The position numbers were made by a program, and so were the translations under genes. A stretch of 45,825 nt of DNA from an uncultured Catenibacillus sp. Lineage in GTDB: Bacteria; Bacillota; Clostridia; Lachnospirales; Lachnospiraceae. Below are positions 27,542 through 35,724 of this stretch, piece by piece (position 1 is the stretch's first letter; each line of letters starts with the position of its first letter). The stretch is from contig CAKRHR010000021.1 of assembly GCA_934339005.1 (NCBI GenBank), positions 1 through 45,825 of the forward strand. The letters run 5' to 3'. The notes below the pieces were generated by a model that did not search any database, had not been told where the DNA came from, and saw nothing but the letters and a program-made list of their open reading frames with translations.

Positions 27542-30500
27542 TTATACATAGTTTTCCACAAAATCTTCAAATTCTTCTGCGGACATCAGCACCTTACGCG
27601 GTTTTGTGCCTTCCTCAGGGCCAACAACCCCTGCATCGGCAAGCTGGTCCATAATGCGGGCAGCCCTGTTAAAACCAATCTTATAGACTCTTTGCAGCAT
27701 ACCGATAGAAGCTTTGTCTTTTTCAATAATAAATCTTCCGGCATCTGCAAAATAGACATCCCTGTCTGCCGCCGCACTGGCACCATCCGGTGTTTTGGCT
27801 GCTGCAATCTTACTTTCAATATCTGAACTGTACTGGACATCTTCACCATTTTCTGCTTTTAAGAACTCAACGACATCATTGACTTCTTCATCTGTGACAA
27901 ATGCACCCTGGACACGTTTAGGCTTCTGGACATCCGCCGGATAAAAGAGCATATCACCTTTACCAAGCAGTTTTTCCGCGCCATTCATGTCAATGATTGT
28001 TCTTGAATCGACACCTGATGATACAGAAAATGCAATTCGTGACGGAATATTCGCTTTGATAATACCTGTAATAACATTGACAGATGGTCTTTGTGTTGCA
28101 ATAACCAGGTGAATACCTGCAGCTCTGGCAAGCTGTGCCAGACGGCAAATCGCATCTTCAACCTCTGAGGAGGATACCATCATCAAATCCGCAAGCTCGT
28201 CTACAATAATCACAATCTGAGGCATCTTTTTATATGTTTCACTCTCATACTCAGATGCTTCAATCTTTGCATTATAACCTTTAATATCACGCACACCAAG
28301 TTCAGCAAACTTTTGATAACGGTCTGTCATCTCTGTCACTGCCCAGTTTAAGGCACCTGCAGCCTTTTTCGGGTCTGTGACAACCGGAATCAGCAGATGC
28401 GGAATGCCATTGTATACAGAAAGCTCGACCACCTTCGGGTCAATCATAATCAAACGGACATCCTCAGGTTTTGCTTTATATATAATACTCATAATCATCG
28501 TATTGATACAGACGGATTTACCTGAACCTGTAGCACCGGCAATCAGTACATGCGGCATCTTGGCAATATCTGTGACAATCACCTGACCGCCGATATCCTG
28601 ACCTACTGCAAAGGATAAGTTTGCCTTACTTTTCTGGAATTCGACACTTTCAATCAAATCCCTGAGCATAACTGTCGTGTTTTCTTTATTCGGCACTTCA
28701 ATACCCACTGCTGCTTTGCCTGGAATCGGTGCCTCAATACGGATATCTGAAACTGCAAGATTTAATTTGATATCATCTGACAATGCCACAATCTTGCTGA
28801 CCTTCACACCCTGGTCCGGTGTCAATTCATATCGTGTCACTGAAGGACCGCAACTGACATTTGTCACCTGAACCTTGACACCGAAGCTGTCTAATGTATT
28901 CTGAAGTTTCATTGCCGTTTCCTGCAAATGACTGTCACTGACTTTATTCGTCTTTGGCTTGCCACGCTTTAAAAGGTCAATCGGTGGGAATACATATTCC
29001 TTGACAGGTGCCTTGATTTCTTCCTCAGTTACAGGCACTGTTTCTGCGGCTGTTGCTTTTTTAATCGTCTTGACAGGTGTTCCTGCAGCCTGAGGCTGTG
29101 AACCTTCCACTATGCCACCTGTACTATTATCACCAGCAGCACTGTCAAAATCATCATCTGTCAGACGACGCATAAACGCACGGTCTGTATTGTCAGAAAA
29201 TGCTTCATCTATATCTGGCGGCATAAAGCCATCTTCATCCAGGGAAGCTGTCTGTACTTCATTTTGCAAAGAATCCTCATAGGCCTGCTGTGCTGCAACC
29301 ACCGTATCTGAATCCAGCACCATGGTATGTTCAGACACACCCTCAAAGGAAGGTGCCACATCTGCCGCCGTGTCCTCAGAAATATCTTCTTCAAACCGAA
29401 TCGGTGCCATACGTGTCACTGTAATCTGCGGTGCTTTATTTTGTGTTTCTTTAATTGCATCTAATGCTGCCAGACCCGCTGCGTCTGTCGCATCCGCATC
29501 AGACAGCTCTGTTGCTGCGCGTACTGGTACCGGTTCTTCAATATCTACATCTGCAAGCTTAAAATCTTCAGGCAACGTATGCAGTTCATCAAAGCTGCGT
29601 TCGTGTTTAGGCTGATGTGTCGAACGTTTTTCACTGGCATGTGAACGCTTTCCTGCAAAATCTGACGCATCATCGTCATAATCCTCACTGTAAATATCAT
29701 CATCTTCATACGCAGATGCTTTCTGTGCATAGCGGGATTTTCTTGCCTGTTCTTTTTCCTTAATGATTTGTTCTTCCAGTGCAAGCTGTTCCTCATAGGC
29801 TTGTCTGCGCATCTCCTCTTTGATGCTCTTTCTTTCTTCACGATACTCGCGGCTTTCATCCGCCCAGTCTTTGATTTTTTCAAGTAAAACTGTAAATACT
29901 GCTTTCTGTGCCATAAATACAATGCCAAGCATCATACAGATAATCAAAAGCACATATGTACAGATTTTTCCGATATATGGTACAAGGAAATGACATACTG
30001 TACCACCGATAATGCCACCACCATTTTTATAAACACTACAGTCTTTGTAATAGTCCGAAATCTTTGTTGCTGCATCAAATGGTGAAACAAGCATTTGTAA
30101 TAATGCCATCAGGCACACAACAAACAATATAAATGCCAGAACTTTCTTCCAGACAAAATTACTCCGTTTGTTGGACAGGCAGAATGCTGTACCAAAGAAA
30201 ATACAATACGGCAATACATAAGCCATCCAGCCAAATACACCAAACAAAAATATACTGACATATCCACCAAGTTTACCGCCAAATCCCAGTGTACTGACAA
30301 GAAATAAAATAGACACAGCCAGTGACACAATCATCTTGACCTCGTCATACATGCCATTACGTTCTATCAGTTCCTGCTGTGTATATTGATTTCTTCCTGC
30401 ATTCTTTTTATTTGAAGCAGATGTATTTCTGCTTTTGTTCTGTGTTGATTTTGTTGTTCTCTTTTGTGTGGACGCAGTTGATTTTTTAGTTGATGCTGTT

Positions 30501-30622
30501 GTCTTTGTTCCAGTCTTACTGCGAGCACCGCCTGCTGCCGCCTGCTTTTTAGTTGTAGCTGCAGTCTTGCCGGATGCAGACTGCTTTCCTGATGTCTTCT
30601 TTGATGTTTGCGCGGAAGCCAT
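27542..30622 (-). CDS. ftsK: DNA translocase FtsK/SpoIIIE
   Basis: A 1026-residue translocase. The first ~90 residues are a basic Ala/Thr/Ser/Lys-rich tail, followed by four transmembrane helices (about 95-250). A charged, acidic, low-complexity linker runs to about residue 560. The alpha/beta motor has Walker A GATGSGKS and Walker B VIIVDELADLMM, and a C-terminal winged-helix gamma domain binds KOPS/SRS-like motifs (SIGMLQRVYKIGFNRAARIM). It pumps DNA across the division septum, and into the forespore if it is the SpoIIIE ortholog. The neighbouring tepA-like gene parallels ymfB-spoIIIE in Bacillus. The histone-like N-terminal tail is longer than usual and may bind DNA. Confidence 0.95.
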   Translation of the reverse strand: MASAQTSKKTSGKQSASGKTAATTKKQAAAGGARSKTGTKTTASTKKSTASTQKRTTKSTQNKSRNTSASNKKNAGRNQYTQQELIERNGMYDEVKMIVSLAVSILFLVSTLGFGGKLGGYVSIFLFGVFGWMAYVLPYCIFFGTAFCLSNKRSNFVWKKVLAFILFVVCLMALLQMLVSPFDAATKISDYYKDCSVYKNGGGIIGGTVCHFLVPYIGKICTYVLLIICMMLGIVFMAQKAVFTVLLEKIKDWADESREYREERKSIKEEMRRQAYEEQLALEEQIIKEKEQARKSRYAQKASAYEDDDIYSEDYDDDASDFAGKRSHASEKRSTHQPKHERSFDELHTLPEDFKLADVDIEEPVPVRAATELSDADATDAAGLAALDAIKETQNKAPQITVTRMAPIRFEEDISEDTAADVAPSFEGVSEHTMVLDSDTVVAAQQAYEDSLQNEVQTASLDEDGFMPPDIDEAFSDNTDRAFMRRLTDDDFDSAAGDNSTGGIVEGSQPQAAGTPVKTIKKATAAETVPVTEEEIKAPVKEYVFPPIDLLKRGKPKTNKVSDSHLQETAMKLQNTLDSFGVKVQVTNVSCGPSVTRYELTPDQGVKVSKIVALSDDIKLNLAVSDIRIEAPIPGKAAVGIEVPNKENTTVMLRDLIESVEFQKSKANLSFAVGQDIGGQVIVTDIAKMPHVLIAGATGSGKSVCINTMIMSIIYKAKPEDVRLIMIDPKVVELSVYNGIPHLLIPVVTDPKKAAGALNWAVTEMTDRYQKFAELGVRDIKGYNAKIEASEYESETYKKMPQIVIIVDELADLMMVSSSEVEDAICRLAQLARAAGIHLVIATQRPSVNVITGIIKANIPSRIAFSVSSGVDSRTIIDMNGAEKLLGKGDMLFYPADVQKPKRVQGAFVTDEEVNDVVEFLKAENGEDVQYSSDIESKIAAAKTPDGASAAADRDVYFADAGRFIIEKDKASIGMLQRVYKIGFNRAARIMDQLADAGVVGPEEGTKPRKVLMSAEEFEDFVENYV

Positions 30623-30723
30623 GTCTTATCCTCCTTATCTTGTTACTTACAAAATAATTGCGAAACATTATATATCCCGGCTGAGATAATTAAATATTCC
30701 GCAATTATTGAAATACACACTAA

Positions 30724-31605
30724 CTATTTATTAAAAAAGAAATATGCAATCAGTGAAATCAAACCGACTGCTGCACAGTAATATGCAAAATATCGATACT
30801 TGCTTTTTCTGACGATGTTCAACATCACTTTAATACAAACATAACCTACAACACCTGCAACAATCATACCTACAATATAACTTGCAACAAGTGTACCTGT
30901 AATCGCTTCATCTCCAAGATGTCTTAATGATAACAGATTCGCACCGACAATCGCCGGAATAGACATCAGGAATGAATACTTCACTGCAAAGTTCTTATCA
31001 AGTCCAAGGAAAAGACACGCTGTAATCGTGGAACCTGATCTTGAAATACCAGGGATAGTTGCAATACCCTGAACAGTACCGATAATTGCTGCATCCTTGT
31101 AAGTCGTCGCCTTTGCTTTTTTCTTGCCGCCCCTGCGTCCGTCTACAAGCAGAAGTTCAATCGCTGTAATCAGAAGTCCGACTGCCGGAATCAGAAGAAC
31201 ACTGCTGGCAGACTCTGTCACTTTACTTAAAAGCATACCAATAATCGCTGTCGGAATACTTGTCACAATAATCAATGCTGCAAACTTTCTGTAAGCATGG
31301 TTGATTAATTTGCGCATCGGGCGATCTTCATGTTTGATTTTGTTCATCACCCATGTGTAACCATTCACACACACGTCCACGATCAGACCCACACCGTGAA
31401 TCACAAGATTCTTCACATCTTCCCAGTATACAATACATACAGCAATCAATGTGCCTAAATGCAACAATGTTTCAAACAGAATACCAGTATCCGAATTTAA
31501 GTTGAATACATGCTGAAATATTGCCAGATGACCTGAACTGCTCACCGGAAGAAACTCTGTAGCACCCTGAATAATTCCCATTAATATCGCATATAAAAAT
31601 TGCAT
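30724..31605 (-). CDS. uppP: undecaprenyl-diphosphatase
   Basis: A 293-residue polytopic membrane protein with the BacA/UppP signatures GIIQGATEFLPVSSSGHL near the start and PGISRSGSTITACLFLGLD in the second half; the Glu and Ser/Arg motifs line the active site. It dephosphorylates undecaprenyl pyrophosphate so the wall-precursor carrier can recycle, and raises bacitracin tolerance. About eight helices are visible. The ATG at 31605 is the first possible in frame after an upstream stop, but its GGGAGGAA ribosome site lies about 27 nt away across a hairpin (see 31606-31638). Confidence 0.96.
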   Translation of the reverse strand: MQFLYAILMGIIQGATEFLPVSSSGHLAIFQHVFNLNSDTGILFETLLHLGTLIAVCIVYWEDVKNLVIHGVGLIVDVCVNGYTWVMNKIKHEDRPMRKLINHAYRKFAALIIVTSIPTAIIGMLLSKVTESASSVLLIPAVGLLITAIELLLVDGRRGGKKKAKATTYKDAAIIGTVQGIATIPGISRSGSTITACLFLGLDKNFAVKYSFLMSIPAIVGANLLSLRHLGDEAITGTLVASYIVGMIVAGVVGYVCIKVMLNIVRKSKYRYFAYYCAAVGLISLIAYFFFNK

Positions 31606-31638
31606 TTTATCTTTAGCTGAAAATTCAGCTTTCCTCCC
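31606..31638 (-). promoter_or_regulatory. ribosome binding site separated from the uppP start by a hairpin
   Basis: On the minus strand GGGAGGAA (31638-31631) is followed by AGCTGAA (31630-31624), TT, TTCAGCT (31621-31615) and nine bases before the ATG. Unfolded spacing is about 25-27 nt, too far for normal initiation; folding the 7-bp stem brings it to about 9-11 nt. Confidence 0.6.
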
Positions 31639-31808
31639 ATATTCATATTTGTAAATCTATATTACACTATTTTTTATTCTTTGTCAAAAACTGTTTACTG
31701 CACATTTCTTAATTTTATACAAATTTTATATAATGCTGTCTGGGTCCTGAATTTAGAATACCATTCATTCCTGCACAAATGAACACTTTAAATATTTGTT
31801 ATTCACAT

Positions 31809-32627
31809 CTATATATTTTCCGACTTTATATCTTCTTTGTCTGCCTGGATATCAATCATTTGGTTCAACTGTTTCAGGGCCTCACTGATACCTCCGACTG
31901 CATCCATCAGACCGAATGCAACCGCTTCTTTGCCATCCAAAATCGTGCCGACATCCTTCGCCAGCTTGCTTGTGTCAAGCATCAGTTGTTTAAGAGTGTC
32001 TTTATCAATGCCCGAATGCCATGTCACAAAATTTAAAATACGTTCCTGAATGCGTTCAAAATATTCATACGTCTGGATAACCCCAATCACCATTCCGTTC
32101 ATACGCACCGGATGAATAATCATTGTACCGCTTGGTACAATCATCGAATAATCCGCTGCCACAGCTAAAGGCACACCAATGGAATGACTTCCGCCAAGCA
32201 CAAGGGATACTGTCGGTTTACTTAGGGAGGCAATCATCTCCGCAATGGCAAGTCCCGCCTCTACATCGCCACCAACAGTATTGAGTAAAATCAAAACCCC
32301 GTCAATCTCATCGCTATCCTCCACCGCTGCAAGCATCGGCAGTATATGCTCATATTTTGTTGTCTTTGTCTGGCTTTGTGCAAGTTCATGCCCTTCTATC
32401 TCTCCAATAATGCTTACAAGTTGGATTTTATGTTTTGCACTGTTTTTATCTAACGTAAGTTGCCCCATCTCACGGACATTATCCTGCGTTTCCTTTGTAT
32501 CTGTATTGTTTGTATTATCTGCATCATCTACATTATCTGTATTATCTGCATTCTCTATATCCATTTTTTCTGCGTCTGCTTTTTCTATATCCGTCTTTTC
32601 CTTCAAATTTTCCCGAAATTTTTCCAT
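31809..32627 (-). CDS. tepA: ClpP-class serine protease, TepA-like
   Basis: A 272-residue protein of the ClpP/crotonase fold. The first ~70 residues are acidic and of low complexity (repeated Asp-Asn-Thr). The core has VLILLNTVGGDVEAGLAIAE, then the nucleophile region LGGSHSIGVPLAVAADYS and IIHPVRMNG with the likely catalytic His. It ends with a helical arm containing DTSKLAKDVGTILDGKEAVA. TepA (YmfB) of Bacillus subtilis is a ClpP-like cytoplasmic protein linked to secretion and to early degradation of spore proteins. GAGGAG lies 11 nt before the ATG. The gene sits upstream of uppP and ftsK/spoIIIE in the same direction, similar to ymfB-spoIIIE. Confidence 0.88.
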   Translation of the reverse strand: MEKFRENLKEKTDIEKADAEKMDIENADNTDNVDDADNTNNTDTKETQDNVREMGQLTLDKNSAKHKIQLVSIIGEIEGHELAQSQTKTTKYEHILPMLAAVEDSDEIDGVLILLNTVGGDVEAGLAIAEMIASLSKPTVSLVLGGSHSIGVPLAVAADYSMIVPSGTMIIHPVRMNGMVIGVIQTYEYFERIQERILNFVTWHSGIDKDTLKQLMLDTSKLAKDVGTILDGKEAVAFGLMDAVGGISEALKQLNQMIDIQADKEDIKSENI

Positions 32628-32805
32628 ACCGATTTCAACTCCTCACATCTGGTCATTATCGTCATACATCTCTAGTATGGAAATTTTTATCAAACTTATA
32701 CTTAAAGTTTTAAAATCCAAAATCATTTCCCAAAATGCAAAAATAAAACTAAAGCAACAAAATTAAGACAGATAAATCAAAAAACATAACTTAAAAAGAC
32801 AAACA

Positions 32806-32836
32806 AAAAGACTCCGAACAAAACTCGGAGTCTTTT
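32806..32836. terminator. terminator after the SH3b/SleB hydrolase gene
   Basis: A perfect 12-bp stem, AAAAGACTCCGA with TCGGAGTCTTTT, around a 7-nt loop. The minus-strand reading ends in TCTTTTTG, serving the gene at 32873-34339. The stem could also work on the plus strand. Confidence 0.88.
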
Positions 32837-32872
32837 ATATTTGCTGTTTTTAATTGTCTATCACTGAATAAA

Positions 32873-34339
32873 TTAATAATGATAGAATGTATGGTCACCA
32901 ATTACAAGTGTTTCTGCCACGTTTGGCACATTAAACGGACCACTTAAGAAGAAATAAAAACCTTCAACGTTATTATTCCCTGCTATGGCATCTTTTGCTG
33001 CCTGTGTACATGAGGCAGGAACACCATTCTGAAGTGCTGCATTTAAACGTGGACTTGTCGCTGGCATAAACTGGCCTGGTGCAAAGATAACTTCTTTAAT
33101 TGTGTTCGGGAACAAACTGCTCTTTACACGATTGATAACAACGTTTGCTACTGCAAGCTGTCCTTCATAAGACTGATTACCTGCTTCGCAATAAACGACT
33201 GCTGCAAGAAGCTGTTCTTCGTCTGCTGTAGCTGCAATTGCTGATGATGTATTTGTAGCATCATTAGCTTCATCATCAGAAACTTTCTGAACATAGTCTG
33301 CAGATACATAACCACTGACTGTTTTTCCATTGGATGTTGTTGATACTTTATACCAGCCATTGCTTTCGCCTTCAATTGTCAAATATGTATTCTGATATAA
33401 TACTGTCAATACTGTGCTTGCCGTTGAAGCCTGAGAACGTAAATTCAACGCAACACATGTAACTTTACCTTTTGTGTAAGTTGTTGTATCCTCTACTGTG
33501 GTATCATTTGAACCTGAGTTACTATCAGATGCACCCTCTGTCTTTGTGATATATGCTGCTGCGACATAACCTGTCACTGTCTTGCCATTCACTGTTGCTG
33601 TCACCTGATACCATGTACCGCTCTGTCCTGTAATCTGAACTGTTGCATTCTTGCCAAGACAACCGAGAATCGACGCTGATGTCGATGCAGAGGAACGAAC
33701 ATTTAAACCATATGATGTATTCACGACACCCTGTCCTGATACTGAAGTTGTCTGATCAGAAGAAGATGTACTGTTGTTATTGTTATTTGTATTGTTGCTA
33801 TTGTTGTCCGTAAGTGTAATGTATGATTTATACACATATGCAGTTACTGTCTGTCCGTTTAATGTAAGAGAAACCTGATACCACTCCGTACCGCTTGTCC
33901 CAATCACATTTACTTTTGTGCCAAGACCAATTGTGCCAAGTCTTGCAGTTGAAGTTGATGGGCCCTTTCTTACATTTAATGCACTTGTGTTGACCACACC
34001 TGTCGCATTTACTGTAGTATCTGTCGTTGTCTGGCTCTGTCCGGCTGTAATGTATTTTGAATATACATAACCGCTTTTCGTTGCCCCGCTGACGGATACT
34101 GTAACTTTATACCAGTCACCCTGTGTTTCTTCAATCTGGACACTCGTTCCACTTGAAAGTACACTTACAACAGAAGTCTGAGTTGATGCACCACTTCTCA
34201 GGTTTAATGCACTTACATTTACAGTTCCTGTTGTTGCAGCAAACACTTGAACGGAATTCATAGTTGAAACAGCAAATAGTAACATCACTGTTGTCAGCCC
34301 TGCTGACACAAACTTTGTGAATCTACTTGTTTTTTTCAT
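32873..34339 (-). CDS. secreted cell wall hydrolase with four SH3b repeats and a SleB-like domain
   Basis: A 488-residue exported protein. Residues 1-35 are a Sec signal peptide ending near VFAATTG. Four bacterial SH3 domains follow, each with an LNLRSGAST-like start (VSALNLRSG, TSALNVRKG, YGLNVRSSAS, CVALNLRSQ) and a GYVxxxYI end, joined by Ser/Thr/Asn linkers. The C-terminal ~125 residues are a Hydrolase_2 (SleB) domain: LLAAVVYCEAGNQSYEGQLA with the catalytic Glu, VANVVINRVKSSLFPNTI and GDHTFYHY. SleB-type enzymes are lytic transglycosylases that act on cortex or vegetative peptidoglycan. The SH3b repeats bind wall; the sigma-A-type promoter favours a vegetative role. Confidence 0.93.
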   Translation of the reverse strand: MKKTSRFTKFVSAGLTTVMLLFAVSTMNSVQVFAATTGTVNVSALNLRSGASTQTSVVSVLSSGTSVQIEETQGDWYKVTVSVSGATKSGYVYSKYITAGQSQTTTDTTVNATGVVNTSALNVRKGPSTSTARLGTIGLGTKVNVIGTSGTEWYQVSLTLNGQTVTAYVYKSYITLTDNNSNNTNNNNNSTSSSDQTTSVSGQGVVNTSYGLNVRSSASTSASILGCLGKNATVQITGQSGTWYQVTATVNGKTVTGYVAAAYITKTEGASDSNSGSNDTTVEDTTTYTKGKVTCVALNLRSQASTASTVLTVLYQNTYLTIEGESNGWYKVSTTSNGKTVSGYVSADYVQKVSDDEANDATNTSSAIAATADEEQLLAAVVYCEAGNQSYEGQLAVANVVINRVKSSLFPNTIKEVIFAPGQFMPATSPRLNAALQNGVPASCTQAAKDAIAGNNNVEGFYFFLSGPFNVPNVAETLVIGDHTFYHY

Positions 34340-34393
34340 TTTTTTGTACCACCCTTTGTATTTGTTACAATAGTTTAAACTTTGTATGGACTT

Positions 34394-34422
34394 ATTATGT
34401 CACACTTTTGAAATAAAATCAA
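34394..34422 (-). promoter_or_regulatory. promoter for the SH3b/SleB hydrolase gene
   Basis: -35 TTGATT (34422-34417), 17-bp spacer, -10 CATAAT (34399-34394), start near 34387 and a 48-nt leader. No sigma-E/G-type elements were seen. The rest of 34340-34557 is AT-rich without a gene. Confidence 0.65.
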
Positions 34423-34557
34423 GCCTTATTTTAGTTGCATCCCCCACCAAGGCCCCAAAACTGCCCCATTTATGCCGATTTTATTCGTTTTTATTCGATT
34501 TTTATGTAAATCAAATGCCCCGAAAGCCCCTTTATTCATTTAATATTTTGTTAATAT

Positions 34558-35724
34558 TTAGTAACATTTTATGTAATCCACCAAAAAGTCGGCAACTTCC
34601 GAAAAATTTTCCAGCGAAAATACCGGAACATCTGCCTGAATCGGACAATCACTGACAACAGCCACCCGATTTGTGATATTTTCCATCAAATGTGCACAAA
34701 CATCTGACCTGTACAACTCAATTTTTGGTTGATTTCCAAATTTGAAACCTTCCACAAGAATTAAATCCACATCTGAAACATATGGTACAAGTTCGTCAAG
34801 ACACAAATCGTACATATTTTTGTGAATCCATGCACATTTTTTTTGTGAAGATATAAGTACAGTCTGCGCACCGGCCTTAAAAAGCCTGTCTGTATCCTTT
34901 CCCTCCACATCTATCTCAAAATCATGTCCATCATGTTTAATTACCGCCACTTTAATGTTTTTTTGCAACAAAACTGGTATTAATTTCTCCAAATATGTTG
35001 TTTTTCCAGTTCCCGACCACGCAGCAAATGAAATTAATGGTATTAAATTATGACGTTTTATTTTTGGATTTGTAATTTTTCTGTCATTATTTTTTTTCAT
35101 TTCAAGCGTTCTTATATAGTCTAAAGCATCGTAATAGCATTGTCTGTCATTCATATTAAAGAAACATTGACCACATGCTACCATCGCTTCAACGATTATT
35201 TTCTTTCCCTGACACAAATCATAAATTTGCATCATCTTATATTGATGTCTATTAATCAGTATATGAAGTGTCGAATAAATACTTCTGTGATACCAACCAA
35301 AGAGAGGTTGGATTTTACCATTTTCATGGGCAGCCACACTATAACCGATATCTTTATCCTCCGGCACACAACCAAGTAATATTTCTGGTGTGGCGAAAGG
35401 CATATCAACTGCACAGACGCAAAAATGTTCTAACTTAGTCTGGGCAAAAACAGCATATAAACCGCCCATTGGTCCGCATTGACGATAAACATCAACAATT
35501 TTATGCACGCCGTAACGTTCTTCAAGTTTTAACGCTTCTAATTGTTTTTTTTCTGCCACCGATACATAGATATCTTTAAAATAAGGTTTGAAGCGATCAA
35601 TCATATATTCAATCACCGAATATTGACCAAAGGGCAGCGATGCTTTATCGCTGCCCATTCGTGTACTTTGACCACCTGCCATGATGACTAATGCATCGCA
35701 TGTGATTTTATTTGTTTTCAACAT
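34558..35724 (-). CDS. MobA-MobB fusion: molybdenum cofactor guanylyltransferase plus MobB GTPase
   Basis: A 388-residue fusion. Residues 1-~190 are MobA, with the nucleotidyltransferase motif LVIMAGGQSTRMGSDKASLP; it attaches GMP to molybdopterin. After a basic linker, residues ~225-388 are MobB, with P-loop FAAWSGTGKTTYLEKL and VAVIKHDGHDFEID, which assists the reaction by binding GTP. The ATG at 35724 overlaps the end of thrS by 17 bases; the frame extends to 35865 but only inside thrS, and AAGGAAA lies about 15 nt upstream. The fusion implies bis-MGD molybdo- or tungstoenzymes such as formate dehydrogenase elsewhere. Sharing a transcript with thrS is unexpected. Confidence 0.9.
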   Translation of the reverse strand: MLKTNKITCDALVIMAGGQSTRMGSDKASLPFGQYSVIEYMIDRFKPYFKDIYVSVAEKKQLEALKLEERYGVHKIVDVYRQCGPMGGLYAVFAQTKLEHFCVCAVDMPFATPEILLGCVPEDKDIGYSVAAHENGKIQPLFGWYHRSIYSTLHILINRHQYKMMQIYDLCQGKKIIVEAMVACGQCFFNMNDRQCYYDALDYIRTLEMKKNNDRKITNPKIKRHNLIPLISFAAWSGTGKTTYLEKLIPVLLQKNIKVAVIKHDGHDFEIDVEGKDTDRLFKAGAQTVLISSQKKCAWIHKNMYDLCLDELVPYVSDVDLILVEGFKFGNQPKIELYRSDVCAHLMENITNRVAVVSDCPIQADVPVFSLENFSEVADFLVDYIKCY

